A program made the position numbers and the translations under genes. DNA of 5,071 nt from Spirochaetes bacterium RIFOXYC1_FULL_54_7 (GTDB lineage: Bacteria > Spirochaetota > Spirochaetia > Treponematales > UBA12059), in assembly GCA_001830645.1 (NCBI GenBank), contig MIBM01000418.1:6184-11254 (forward strand), given 5' to 3'. This document shows positions 1 to 5,071 of this stretch, piece by piece; position 1 is the stretch's first letter; each line of letters begins with the position of its first letter. The notes beneath the pieces are model-generated. The model was given only the letters and a program-made list of their open reading frames with translations, searched no databases and had not been told where the DNA came from.

Positions 1-59
1 TGGCCCAGGTGTTCGTTCAGAGTGGAAAAACCTCCTATCCGATCCCTATCCCCACCCAT
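1..59 (-). CDS. possible continuation or start of a - strand reading frame, runs off the window
   Basis: On the - strand an ATG at 59-57 opens a frame that stays open to the window edge and reads MGGDRDRIGGFSTLNEHLG. It overlaps the TAG-ended tail at 46-249 in a different frame. The overlap lies in a G-rich run (GGGTGGGGATAGGG on the - strand) where a one-base insertion or deletion would be easy. There are two readings: a new gene starting by overlap with the previous stop, or the same gene continuing after a frameshift. The site upstream of the ATG is not a convincing Shine-Dalgarno, which slightly favours the frameshift. Only 19 codons are visible and no family can be named. Confidence 0.2.
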   Translation of the reverse strand, partial: MGGDRDRIGGFSTLNEHLG

Positions 60-249
60 TCCAGTACGCTTCGCCCCAGCGCAGTTCGTCACGCAGCCGA
101 ATCGGGTCGGTACCTTCCTTGAAGCAGTACCCTGGCTTACGATTACCGTCAGGCGTACGGAGCTTGATGTTTCCCCATGGGCCAATCCAGGAAATGTGAA
201 AAAATATGTTGACAGTTTGGTTTTTCGTGCTAAGATAAAATAAATGCTA
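46..249 (-). pseudogene. 5'-truncated 3' end of an unrecognised gene
   Basis: Read on the - strand, this stretch is open from an in-frame TAG at 249-247 to a TAG at 48-46. The last 49 or so codons (from about 192 down) look like real coding sequence: they read IGPWGNIKLRTPDG, then GYCFKEGTDPIRLRDELRWG and an ending rich in W, G and Y, with varied and sensible codon use. The frame contains no ATG, GTG or TTG, and the bases above about 195 are AT-rich and look non-coding. I therefore read it as the tail of a gene that has lost its front part, or whose front part is in another frame. I do not recognise the family. The + strand frame over the same bases is much less protein-like. An alternative is that the good-looking frame is chance. 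Confidence 0.35.
209..236 (+). promoter_or_regulatory. candidate sigma-70-type promoter for the TRAP operon
   Basis: A perfect -35 hexamer TTGACA (209-214) is followed after 16 bases by TAAGAT (231-236), a 4/6 match to TATAAT. TG at 228-229 gives an extended -10 (TGCTAAGAT). Transcription would begin near 243 and leave an untranslated leader of roughly 170 bases before the ATG at 415. It is the best promoter match I can find upstream of the operon. A looser alternative -10 (TATACT, 283-288) has no good -35. Confidence 0.55.
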
Positions 250-268
250 CATAAGTAAATAAAAAAAA

Positions 269-285
269 ATAAATCTTTCATTTAT
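269..285. promoter_or_regulatory. 17-base palindrome, candidate operator
   Basis: ATAAAT-CTTTC-ATTTAT is an inverted repeat with 6-base arms and a 5-base centre, lying about 25 bases downstream of the predicted transcription start. The heptamer ATCTTTC at 273-279, which overlaps the centre, recurs as a direct copy at 289-295, one and a half helical turns away (16 bases). A site here would let a dimeric repressor block transcription. In AT-rich DNA such palindromes also arise by chance, so this is tentative. No experimental link to the RpiR-type gene in this window is implied. Confidence 0.25.
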
Positions 286-359
286 ACTATCTTTCTTTTT
301 GGTGAAGTTCGGTCTTAGGGTTGATGGATTGCACCTTGATACTGGTAACAATCGCTTTT

Positions 360-372
360 CGGGAGTTTCCCG
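360..372 (+). promoter_or_regulatory. small leader hairpin upstream of the first gene
   Basis: CGGGA-GTT-TCCCG forms a perfect 5-base-pair stem with a 3-base loop, 43 bases before the ATG at 415. It can be extended through an internal loop by CGC (353-355) pairing with GCG (380-382). No T-run follows, so it is not a conventional terminator. It may simply structure the leader. No known riboswitch was recognised in the rest of the leader (244-414). Confidence 0.3.
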
Positions 373-403
373 TTATGAGGCGTTTTGTACCATTGGAAAA
401 TTC

Positions 404-410
404 AGGAGGA
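404..410 (+). promoter_or_regulatory. ribosome binding site of the TAXI receptor gene
   Basis: AGGAGGA sits 4 bases before ATG 415 (about 5 from the core AGGAGG). It settles the start at 415 rather than the in-frame upstream TTG at 385, which would place ten unsuitable residues before the signal peptide. Confidence 0.8.
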
Positions 411-414
411 TTGC

Positions 415-1398
415 ATGAAAAAGATGGGTGTATTTTTCTGTCTGGTTACGCTTTTAACAATGGTTCTGGCAATGCCAGTCATTGCGGGCCCGTCCGCCGA
501 AGGGGCGGAGCCGGTAATGGAAATCAGATTAGCCTTAGCCACAGGAGGCACCTCAGGTACTTATTATCCTATCGGAGCCGCAATTGCCAATGTAGTTTCC
601 AAGAATATTAAGGGAATACAGGTAACGGCAGAGTCAACTGCGGGCTCGGTGGCAAACTTGAGGATGTTAGAGGAGAAAAAAGTCGATCTGATCATGTCCG
701 CGTCCAACACGGCTTCCGGTGCGTTTCTTGGAGAGGATCCGTTTAAAGTCCCCATCAAAAACATGCAGGGAATCATGGCCTTGTATCCGGAGACTTTCCA
801 GTTTGTGGTATTGAAGAGCTCAGGAATCAGGACACTGTCTGACTTGAAGGGGAAAAGAATCGCTGTAGGGGCGGCTGGCAGCGGCACTGAAAGAACCACG
901 AGACTTCTGCTCGAAGCCCTTGGAATCTCGTATACGGACGTGAAGGTACAATTCCTTTCATTCGGTGAAGGTGTGACTGCCCTCAAGGATCGGATCATTG
1001 ATTGTGCGGTAGTAGGAGCGGGAACGCCTACTGCGGCGGTTGTGGATGCCGCAGCAAGTTTGGACATCCATCTGCTGGATGTCGAAGAAGCCGCTTACCT
1101 GAAGGTCAACAAGGATTCTCCTTTTATTATCCGATCCAGGATTCCTGCAGGGACCTACAAAGGTGTCGATGTCCAAGTGAATACCGTGGCAAGTCCCGCG
1201 CTTCTCATTGTGCGTGACGATCTGCACTCCGATGTGGTCTATGGGATTGTAAGCAGCATATTTTCAAACCTGGCCGATATCCAGGCTTCCCACGCCCAGG
1301 GAAAGAGTATTTCCCTGGATACCGCGTTGGACGGTATGTCCATTCCTCTTCATCCCGGGGCTTATAGATTCTTCAAAGAGAAGGGCCTGGTCAAATAA
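415..1398 (+). CDS. TAXI family TRAP transporter solute-binding protein
   Basis: This is a 327-residue extracytoplasmic receptor, a normal length for the TAXI (TRAP-associated extracytoplasmic immunogenic) family. Residues 1-24 form a classical signal peptide: MKK, a hydrophobic core, then PVIA. Cleavage is likely after A24, with A31 as an alternative. There is no lipobox cysteine at the cleavage site. The mature protein has family hallmarks: ATGGTSGTYYPIG (42-54) near the start of domain 1, the STAGSVANL segment (74-82) followed by a VDLIMSASNTA strand (90-100), and DLKGKRIAVGAAGSGTE (143-159) at the start of the second lobe. TAXI receptors bind small organic solutes in the periplasm or at the outer face of the membrane and deliver them to a fused TRAP permease. 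Characterised family members bind glutamate or related acids, but the ligand here cannot be read from sequence. It is the first gene of the operon, behind a strong RBS and a long leader, and is followed by its permease after a 105-base structured gap. Confidence 0.95.
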   Translation: MKKMGVFFCLVTLLTMVLAMPVIAGPSAEGAEPVMEIRLALATGGTSGTYYPIGAAIANVVSKNIKGIQVTAESTAGSVANLRMLEEKKVDLIMSASNTASGAFLGEDPFKVPIKNMQGIMALYPETFQFVVLKSSGIRTLSDLKGKRIAVGAAGSGTERTTRLLLEALGISYTDVKVQFLSFGEGVTALKDRIIDCAVVGAGTPTAAVVDAAASLDIHLLDVEEAAYLKVNKDSPFIIRSRIPAGTYKGVDVQVNTVASPALLIVRDDLHSDVVYGIVSSIFSNLADIQASHAQGKSISLDTALDGMSIPLHPGAYRFFKEKGLVK

Positions 1399-1417
1399 GC
1401 GGAACTTTGCTCAATAA

Positions 1418-1445
1418 AGGATGTCTCCCTGCTTGGGGGCATCCT
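1418..1445 (+). promoter_or_regulatory. intercistronic hairpin after the receptor gene
   Basis: AGGATG-T-CTCCC, loop TGCTT, GGGGG-CATCCT folds into an 11-base-pair stem with one bulged T and one T-G pair. It begins 19 bases after the receptor stop codon. No T-tract follows, so a full intrinsic terminator is unlikely. A stem at this place would protect the upstream message from 3' exonucleases or cause partial termination. Either would yield more binding protein than permease, the usual need in binding-protein-dependent transport. Confidence 0.5.
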
Positions 1446-1449
1446 GAAT

Positions 1450-1474
1450 GGTTCCGGGAGCTTCGGCCGTAACC
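1450..1474 (+). promoter_or_regulatory. second intercistronic hairpin
   Basis: GGTT-C-CGG pairs with CCG-T-AACC (seven pairs around one C/T mismatch) across a 9-base loop, five bases after the first hairpin. The two stems in tandem fill most of the 105-base gap. The second ends 17 bases before the permease Shine-Dalgarno. It is weaker evidence than the first stem. Confidence 0.3.
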
Positions 1475-1491
1475 TGGCGCGGCGTATTCAA

Positions 1492-1497
1492 GAGGAG
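1492..1497 (+). promoter_or_regulatory. ribosome binding site of the permease gene
   Basis: GAGGAG lies 6 bases before ATG 1504, standard spacing. It supports this start. Confidence 0.75.
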
Positions 1498-1503
1498 ATA
1501 TCC

Positions 1504-3441
1504 ATGTTTTTCAACAGCAGGCAGAAGCCTGAATTTTCAGATGAAGAAAAACTGAATCAGTTGCAGGATAAATTCGAGTTGGCCAGGAATCAATCCCGCG
1601 GGCTGGGAATCATTACGACTGTAATCGCTGTAGTGATGTCTTTATATCAACTTTGGTCAGCGGGTGTTTCCATGCTCCCCCAGCCACAGCATAAAGCCAT
1701 CCATCTGGCATTCGGTCTTTTGCTTACATTTCTGGTTTTTCCCGCGTCGCGCAAAGACAAGGGTAAATTCCCATGGTATGACGCGCTTTTTGCCCTGTTT
1801 TCGATAGCGGGGGGTGCCTATCTTGTATTCTTCTACTGGGACCTGGTTTACCGTGCAGGGAGCCCTATACCCTTGGATATTGCTATGGGAATCATAACTC
1901 TTGTACTGGTATTCGAAGCAAGCCGGAGGACGATGGGATGGCCTTTGGTGATAGTCGGACTCCTGGCTCTTTCATACGCTCTGTTTGGAAAGTATCTCCC
2001 GGGTTCCTGGGGGCACCGGGGATACAGCATCGAACGGATCGTGGAACATTTATTCCTTACTGGCGAAGGTATCTATGGTGTGGCAATTTATGTCTCGGCC
2101 TCTTTTGTCTTCATCTTCATCCTCCTGGGATCCTTTCTGGGCGTTACGGGAGGAGCTCAATCGTTCATTGACCTGGCTTTTTCCCTGACCGGAAAATCCC
2201 GCGGAGGTCCCGCCAAGGCTGCCGTCGTTGCTTCTGGATTCATGGGCATGATTTCTGGCAGCTCATTCGCAAATGTGGCTGGTACAGGAACCTTTACTAT
2301 CCCATTGATGAAAAGTGTAGGTTACAAGCGGGAGTTTGCCGGTGGCGTAGAGGCGGCCGCATCCGCGGGGGGACAGATCATGCCACCGATCATGGGTGCC
2401 GCCGCGTTCATCATGGCGGAAATGACTGGAATTCCCTATGGCAGATTGATTCTGCACGCGGCAATACCAGCCATCTTATACTATGTGGCGGTCTATATAA
2501 TGGTGGATCTGGAAGCCGCGAAAATGGGCTTGGCTGGTATCCCGAAGGAGAAGTTGCCGAAGTTCCTGACGACCATGAAGAATGGGGCCTTCCTGCTTTT
2601 CGCTCCTTTCAGCATTGTATTCATGCTGCTGCTTGGGTTCACGCCTATCAAGGCTTCTTTCTATGCGGTGGCGGTAGTTATCGTAGTAAGCATGTTTAAA
2701 AAGGAAACCCGCCTCAATAGCAGCAGGTTCGTTGAAGCTCTCGACAAGGGCGCCCGTGGCGCACTCAGTATCATTTCAGCCTGTGCTGTTGCGGGTGTCA
2801 TTGTTGGTATAGTGACCTTGACTGGCCTCGGCTTGAAGTTCGCGGATCTGATCATCACACTTTCTGGCGGGATGCTGTTCCCGGCACTTTTACTTACCAT
2901 GGTGGCCTGTATTTTTATGGGGATGGGAATGCCGACGACTGCCCTGTATATCATTTTGGGTGCCATGGTCGCACCCGTGCTGGTAAAACTAGGAGTACCG
3001 GTTGTAGCCGCCCACCTTTTCATTTTCTACTTCGGTTGCTTCGCCGCGGTAACGCCCCCTGTGGCCCTGAGTTCATATCTGGCAGCCACTATAGCCAAAG
3101 CTGATCCCACCAAGACAGCCTTGGTGGGTCTGAAGCTGGCCAGTACAGCCTTCCTGATGCCGTTTATATTCGCTTACTCCCCGGCGCTGATTCTCCTTGA
3201 TACAGCCATTCTCGAGACACTTGTCGTTGTGGTCACTGCTGTGGTGGGCGTATATGCCCTTTCCTGCAGCCTCCAGGGGTTTCTGCTCCGGCCGATTGGA
3301 ATGCCTGTGCGTATGGTGCTTCTCATAGCGGCAATTGCCTCGATTATTCCGGGATGGATGACCGATGTCGGTGGGATGTCTACGATTCTTATCGTGGTTC
3401 TGGTTCATATCATGTACAAGCCCAAGGCACAAACCATCTGA
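1504..3441 (+). CDS. TRAP transporter permease, fused 4TM (DctQ-like) and 12TM (DctM-like) subunits
   Basis: This 645-residue polytopic membrane protein imports the solute delivered by the TAXI receptor, normally driven by a sodium or proton gradient. After a charged cytosolic N-terminus (about 1-30), hydrophobic segments begin near residue 34. The first part, to about residue 165, corresponds to the small DctQ-like subunit. It includes LVFEASRRTMGWPL (134-147), a signature of fused TRAP permeases. The large DctM-like part follows, with two family repeats. Repeat 1 has GGPAKAAVVASGFMGMISGSS (from 234) and the GGQIMPPIMGAAAF region (289-302). Repeat 2 has GMGMPTTALYI (about 473-484) and TPPVALSSYLAA (about 517-528). 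The length fits the fused class usually paired with TAXI receptors, so no separate small subunit gene is needed. The gene ends 20 bases before the dehydrogenase start, so the two are almost certainly co-transcribed. Substrate is unknown. Confidence 0.96.
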   Translation: MFFNSRQKPEFSDEEKLNQLQDKFELARNQSRGLGIITTVIAVVMSLYQLWSAGVSMLPQPQHKAIHLAFGLLLTFLVFPASRKDKGKFPWYDALFALFSIAGGAYLVFFYWDLVYRAGSPIPLDIAMGIITLVLVFEASRRTMGWPLVIVGLLALSYALFGKYLPGSWGHRGYSIERIVEHLFLTGEGIYGVAIYVSASFVFIFILLGSFLGVTGGAQSFIDLAFSLTGKSRGGPAKAAVVASGFMGMISGSSFANVAGTGTFTIPLMKSVGYKREFAGGVEAAASAGGQIMPPIMGAAAFIMAEMTGIPYGRLILHAAIPAILYYVAVYIMVDLEAAKMGLAGIPKEKLPKFLTTMKNGAFLLFAPFSIVFMLLLGFTPIKASFYAVAVVIVVSMFKKETRLNSSRFVEALDKGARGALSIISACAVAGVIVGIVTLTGLGLKFADLIITLSGGMLFPALLLTMVACIFMGMGMPTTALYIILGAMVAPVLVKLGVPVVAAHLFIFYFGCFAAVTPPVALSSYLAATIAKADPTKTALVGLKLASTAFLMPFIFAYSPALILLDTAILETLVVVVTAVVGVYALSCSLQGFLLRPIGMPVRMVLLIAAIASIIPGWMTDVGGMSTILIVVLVHIMYKPKAQTI

Positions 3442-3449
3442 ATCCTGAG

Positions 3450-3454
3450 AGGAG
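3450..3454 (+). promoter_or_regulatory. ribosome binding site of the opine-dehydrogenase-like gene
   Basis: AGGAG, within GAGAGGAG (3447-3454), is 7 bases before ATG 3462. It fixes the start at 3462. The frame stays open upstream to an ATG at 3354, but those 36 residues overlap the permease gene and would precede the Rossmann-fold first strand. Confidence 0.75.
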
Positions 3455-3461
3455 CGTGACT

Positions 3462-4535
3462 ATGAAGATTGCTGTTTTGGGCGGTGGCAACGGTGGCATG
3501 ACTATGGCCGCCCATATTGCCCTTATGGGGCATGAGGTAAGAATCTACGATAAATATTCCAGGGTGTTGGAAGGTTTTGCCGAGAAACGGCAAATACACC
3601 TGGATGGTGTGTTGGGCAAGGACGTTGCACAGTTGGCAACTGTCAGTACCGAATTGTCAGAGGTAGTTTCGGATGTCGATATGGTCATGGTTGTAACTCC
3701 GGCTTTTGCCCATGAAGAACTGGCTCGGAAGATGGCATCGCTCCTGAGGAAGGATACCATCGTTGTGCTTCACCCAGGCAGGACCGGGGGGGCGCTGGAG
3801 TTTTCCCGGATCCTCCATTCCCTTGCCCGGGAGAGCTGTCCGCCGATTGCCGAAGCTCAAACCCTGCTGTATGCCTGCCGGAGGACAGGATTGGAAGAAG
3901 CGATGGTCTATGGCCTCAAGCGGAGGGTCGATTTTGCGGTTCTTCCCGCTTCGGCGACAGGAAGGGTCGCTGAAAAACTCTGCCCCTTATTCAGCCAGTT
4001 CAAGCCGGTGGCCAATGTTCTGGAAACAAGCTTGCTGAATGTCGGGGCCATTTTCCATCCTGCTCCAACGATCATGAATTCCGCCTGGATCGAAATGACA
4101 AAAGGCAATTTTGAGCATTACAGGCAAGGCATCAGTCCATCAGTCGCGCTGGTATTGGAAAAGATCGATGGGGAACGGATTGGAGTTGCCAAAGCCTTGG
4201 GTGTGCATACAATAACGACGGTTCAATGGCTTCAAGATGTTTACGGTGTAACTGAAGAGAACTTGTATTCTGCCATACAGGCCAACAAGGTCTATTCTGG
4301 TATAAAGGCGGCATCATCGCTGGACACGAGGTATATATCCGAAGATGTTCCCATGAGCCTTGTTCCTCTGGCACATCTAGGCAAGCTGGCCCGGGTGGAA
4401 ACTCCAACAATAGATGCCATCATAGAACTGGCCAGTGTCATCCATAAAACGGATTACCGCCTGGAAGGTCGAACTCTTGAAAAAATGGGCTTGGACCATT
4501 GCCCCATTGCCGAACTTGGAAATTTCGTGGCCTAG
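3462..4535 (+). CDS. NAD(P)-dependent octopine/nopaline (opine) dehydrogenase family protein
   Basis: This is a 357-residue cytosolic oxidoreductase, close to the size of bacterial N-(carboxyethyl)norvaline dehydrogenase. The N-terminal Rossmann domain starts at once: MKIAVLGGGNGG has the GxGxxG loop (G7, G9, G12), and D30 ends the second strand (VRIYD), which hints at NAD rather than NADP. VVTPAFAHEELA (77-88) and VVLHPGRTGG (101-110) are typical of the fold. The C-terminal helical domain, about 190 onward, has GAIFHPAPTIMN with H199 and RYISEDVP with D295. These are likely counterparts of the catalytic His-Asp pair in this family. Opine dehydrogenases reversibly and reductively join an amino acid amine to a 2-oxo acid. 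Here the enzyme is probably co-transcribed with an importer, which suggests, as inference, oxidation of an imported opine or a related reaction. The substrate may be quite different, since many family members are uncharacterised. No nicotianamine-synthase-like partner is visible, so opine metallophore synthesis is not supported. Confidence 0.9.
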   Translation: MKIAVLGGGNGGMTMAAHIALMGHEVRIYDKYSRVLEGFAEKRQIHLDGVLGKDVAQLATVSTELSEVVSDVDMVMVVTPAFAHEELARKMASLLRKDTIVVLHPGRTGGALEFSRILHSLARESCPPIAEAQTLLYACRRTGLEEAMVYGLKRRVDFAVLPASATGRVAEKLCPLFSQFKPVANVLETSLLNVGAIFHPAPTIMNSAWIEMTKGNFEHYRQGISPSVALVLEKIDGERIGVAKALGVHTITTVQWLQDVYGVTEENLYSAIQANKVYSGIKAASSLDTRYISEDVPMSLVPLAHLGKLARVETPTIDAIIELASVIHKTDYRLEGRTLEKMGLDHCPIAELGNFVA

Positions 4536-4597
4536 TAAAATCAGCCATTGGCTATGACAATTTCAACAGACTGGTTGGAAGTATCCTTTTCCGTTTG

Positions 4598-5071
4598 TCA
4601 CTGTTCATAAAATTCATCATGTTCTGTATAGAGTTTTTCCAACTTCTCTATTCGATCCCGTACGCCAGGTTCGCGATTCACACCTGTTACAAAGAGATTC
4701 AGCAGACTGATGGCGGAAGCGATGGAGTTGAATCCGGTTTCGCCCACAGTTGGTTGTACAATGAAGGGAATATCGGCCAGCCGGGCCAGGGGAGAAAGTG
4801 TATTGTCTGTGACCGCCACTATTGTCGCTCTTTGGTCATGGGCTTGCTTTACAAATTGAACGGATTCCTTTGTGTAGCGGGAATACCCGACTGCCACAAC
4901 AAGGGAATTGGCGTCAACATTCAATAATGTCTTTGACACTTCACTTGAGTTGGTGACTAGATAAACCGTGTCACGAATGATGCTCAGTATGGTGTAGAAC
5001 CAGTAGGTGGCAGCCGCGGAAGTCCTGAATCCGACAAGGAAGACATTTTTGGCAGACCGGAGGAGTTCAAC
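4598..5071 (-). CDS. MurR/RpiR family transcriptional regulator, C-terminal SIS domain (partial)
   Basis: The - strand is open from the window edge (5071, in frame as GTT) to TGA at 4600-4598, giving the last 157 residues. The GTG at 4939 is internal, not the start, because coding character continues upstream (VELLRSAKNVFLVGFRTSAA). The fragment is a SIS domain: VFLVGFRTSAAA (10-21 of the fragment) is the first phosphosugar-binding loop. NSLVVAVGYSRYTKESV (55-71) is the second, in the RYT variant seen in RpiR-like regulators instead of SGxT. TDNTLSPLARLADIPF (88-103) is a typical later strand-helix. About 120 N-terminal residues with the helix-turn-helix should lie beyond the window. Such proteins bind DNA as dimers and respond to a small, often phosphorylated, ligand through the SIS domain. 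A stand-alone SIS isomerase is possible but less likely. It converges on the operon, and control of it is plausible but not shown. Confidence 0.85.
   Translation of the reverse strand, partial: VELLRSAKNVFLVGFRTSAAATYWFYTILSIIRDTVYLVTNSSEVSKTLLNVDANSLVVAVGYSRYTKESVQFVKQAHDQRATIVAVTDNTLSPLARLADIPFIVQPTVGETGFNSIASAISLLNLFVTGVNREPGVRDRIEKLEKLYTEHDEFYEQ

Noticed and set aside
22..243. + strand frame of 73 codons starting MEKPPIRSLSPP
   Set aside because: Its composition is rich in P, R and S as expected for an antisense shadow, it lacks a ribosome binding site, and the - strand frame over the same bases has better coding character.
321..611. + strand frame of 96 codons beginning in the leader and overlapping the receptor gene
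   Set aside because: It overlaps the TAXI gene by almost 200 bases in another frame, has only a weak AGGG too close to its ATG, and its later part reads like an out-of-frame translation.
1418..1445. Intrinsic terminator after the receptor gene
   Set aside because: The stem is good but is followed by GAATGG rather than a T-run, so full termination is unlikely.
3354..3461. N-terminal extension of the opine-dehydrogenase-like protein from ATG 3354
   Set aside because: The 36 extra residues lie inside the permease gene, look random (MDDRCRWDVYDS), and a proper Shine-Dalgarno precedes ATG 3462 directly before the Rossmann strand.
3462..4535. Opine metallophore (staphylopine/pseudopaline-type) biosynthesis
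   Set aside because: No nicotianamine-synthase-like gene, metal transporter or exporter is visible, and the neighbour is a TRAP importer.
4499..4927. + strand frame of 142 codons overlapping the regulator
   Set aside because: It is antisense to the clear SIS-domain frame and overlaps the end of the dehydrogenase gene; its composition is not protein-like.
4598..4939. Short 113-residue protein starting at GTG 4939 on the - strand
   Set aside because: The frame continues open to the window edge and the upstream residues complete the SIS domain, so this is an internal codon.
1..5071. CRISPR array, tRNA, rRNA or insertion sequence
   Set aside because: No regularly spaced repeats, tRNA-like cloverleaf, rRNA segments, transposase motifs or terminal inverted repeats were seen.

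Overview
The window looks like a bacterial chromosome segment of moderate GC content, with strong AGGAGG-type ribosome binding sites and tightly packed genes. It carries one transporter/enzyme operon on the + strand and a convergent regulator on the - strand. The gene set (a TAXI-type TRAP transporter, an opine-dehydrogenase-like enzyme and an RpiR/SIS regulator) would suit an anaerobic organic- or amino-acid-using bacterium such as a Clostridia, Synergistota or Desulfobacterota member. That placement is a guess from gene content; no marker gene is present.

Layout. Positions 1-249 hold what looks like the 3' end of a gene read on the - strand. It has good codon character but no start codon, so it is probably a remnant or a frameshifted gene. 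Positions 190-414 are AT-rich and contain a good candidate promoter (TTGACA, extended TGn and TAAGAT), a 17-base palindrome, a tandem ATCTTTC repeat and a small hairpin, followed by a strong Shine-Dalgarno. Positions 415-1398 encode a secreted TAXI-family substrate-binding protein. A 105-base gap with two hairpins leads to 1504-3441, a 645-residue fused TRAP permease (DctQ and DctM regions in one chain). Twenty bases later, 3462-4535 encodes a 357-residue NAD(P)-dependent octopine/nopaline-dehydrogenase-family protein. After a 62-base convergent gap, 4598-5071 on the - strand is the SIS-domain C-terminal half of a MurR/RpiR-type regulator, whose N-terminal helix-turn-helix lies beyond the window.

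How the genes may work together. The binding protein would capture a small, probably carboxylated, solute outside the membrane. The fused permease would import it using an ion gradient, and the opine-dehydrogenase-like enzyme would act on it or on a product derived from it. The regulator could sense a related metabolite. The protein families are clear from sequence. The substrate, the direction of the dehydrogenase reaction and the regulatory link are inference.
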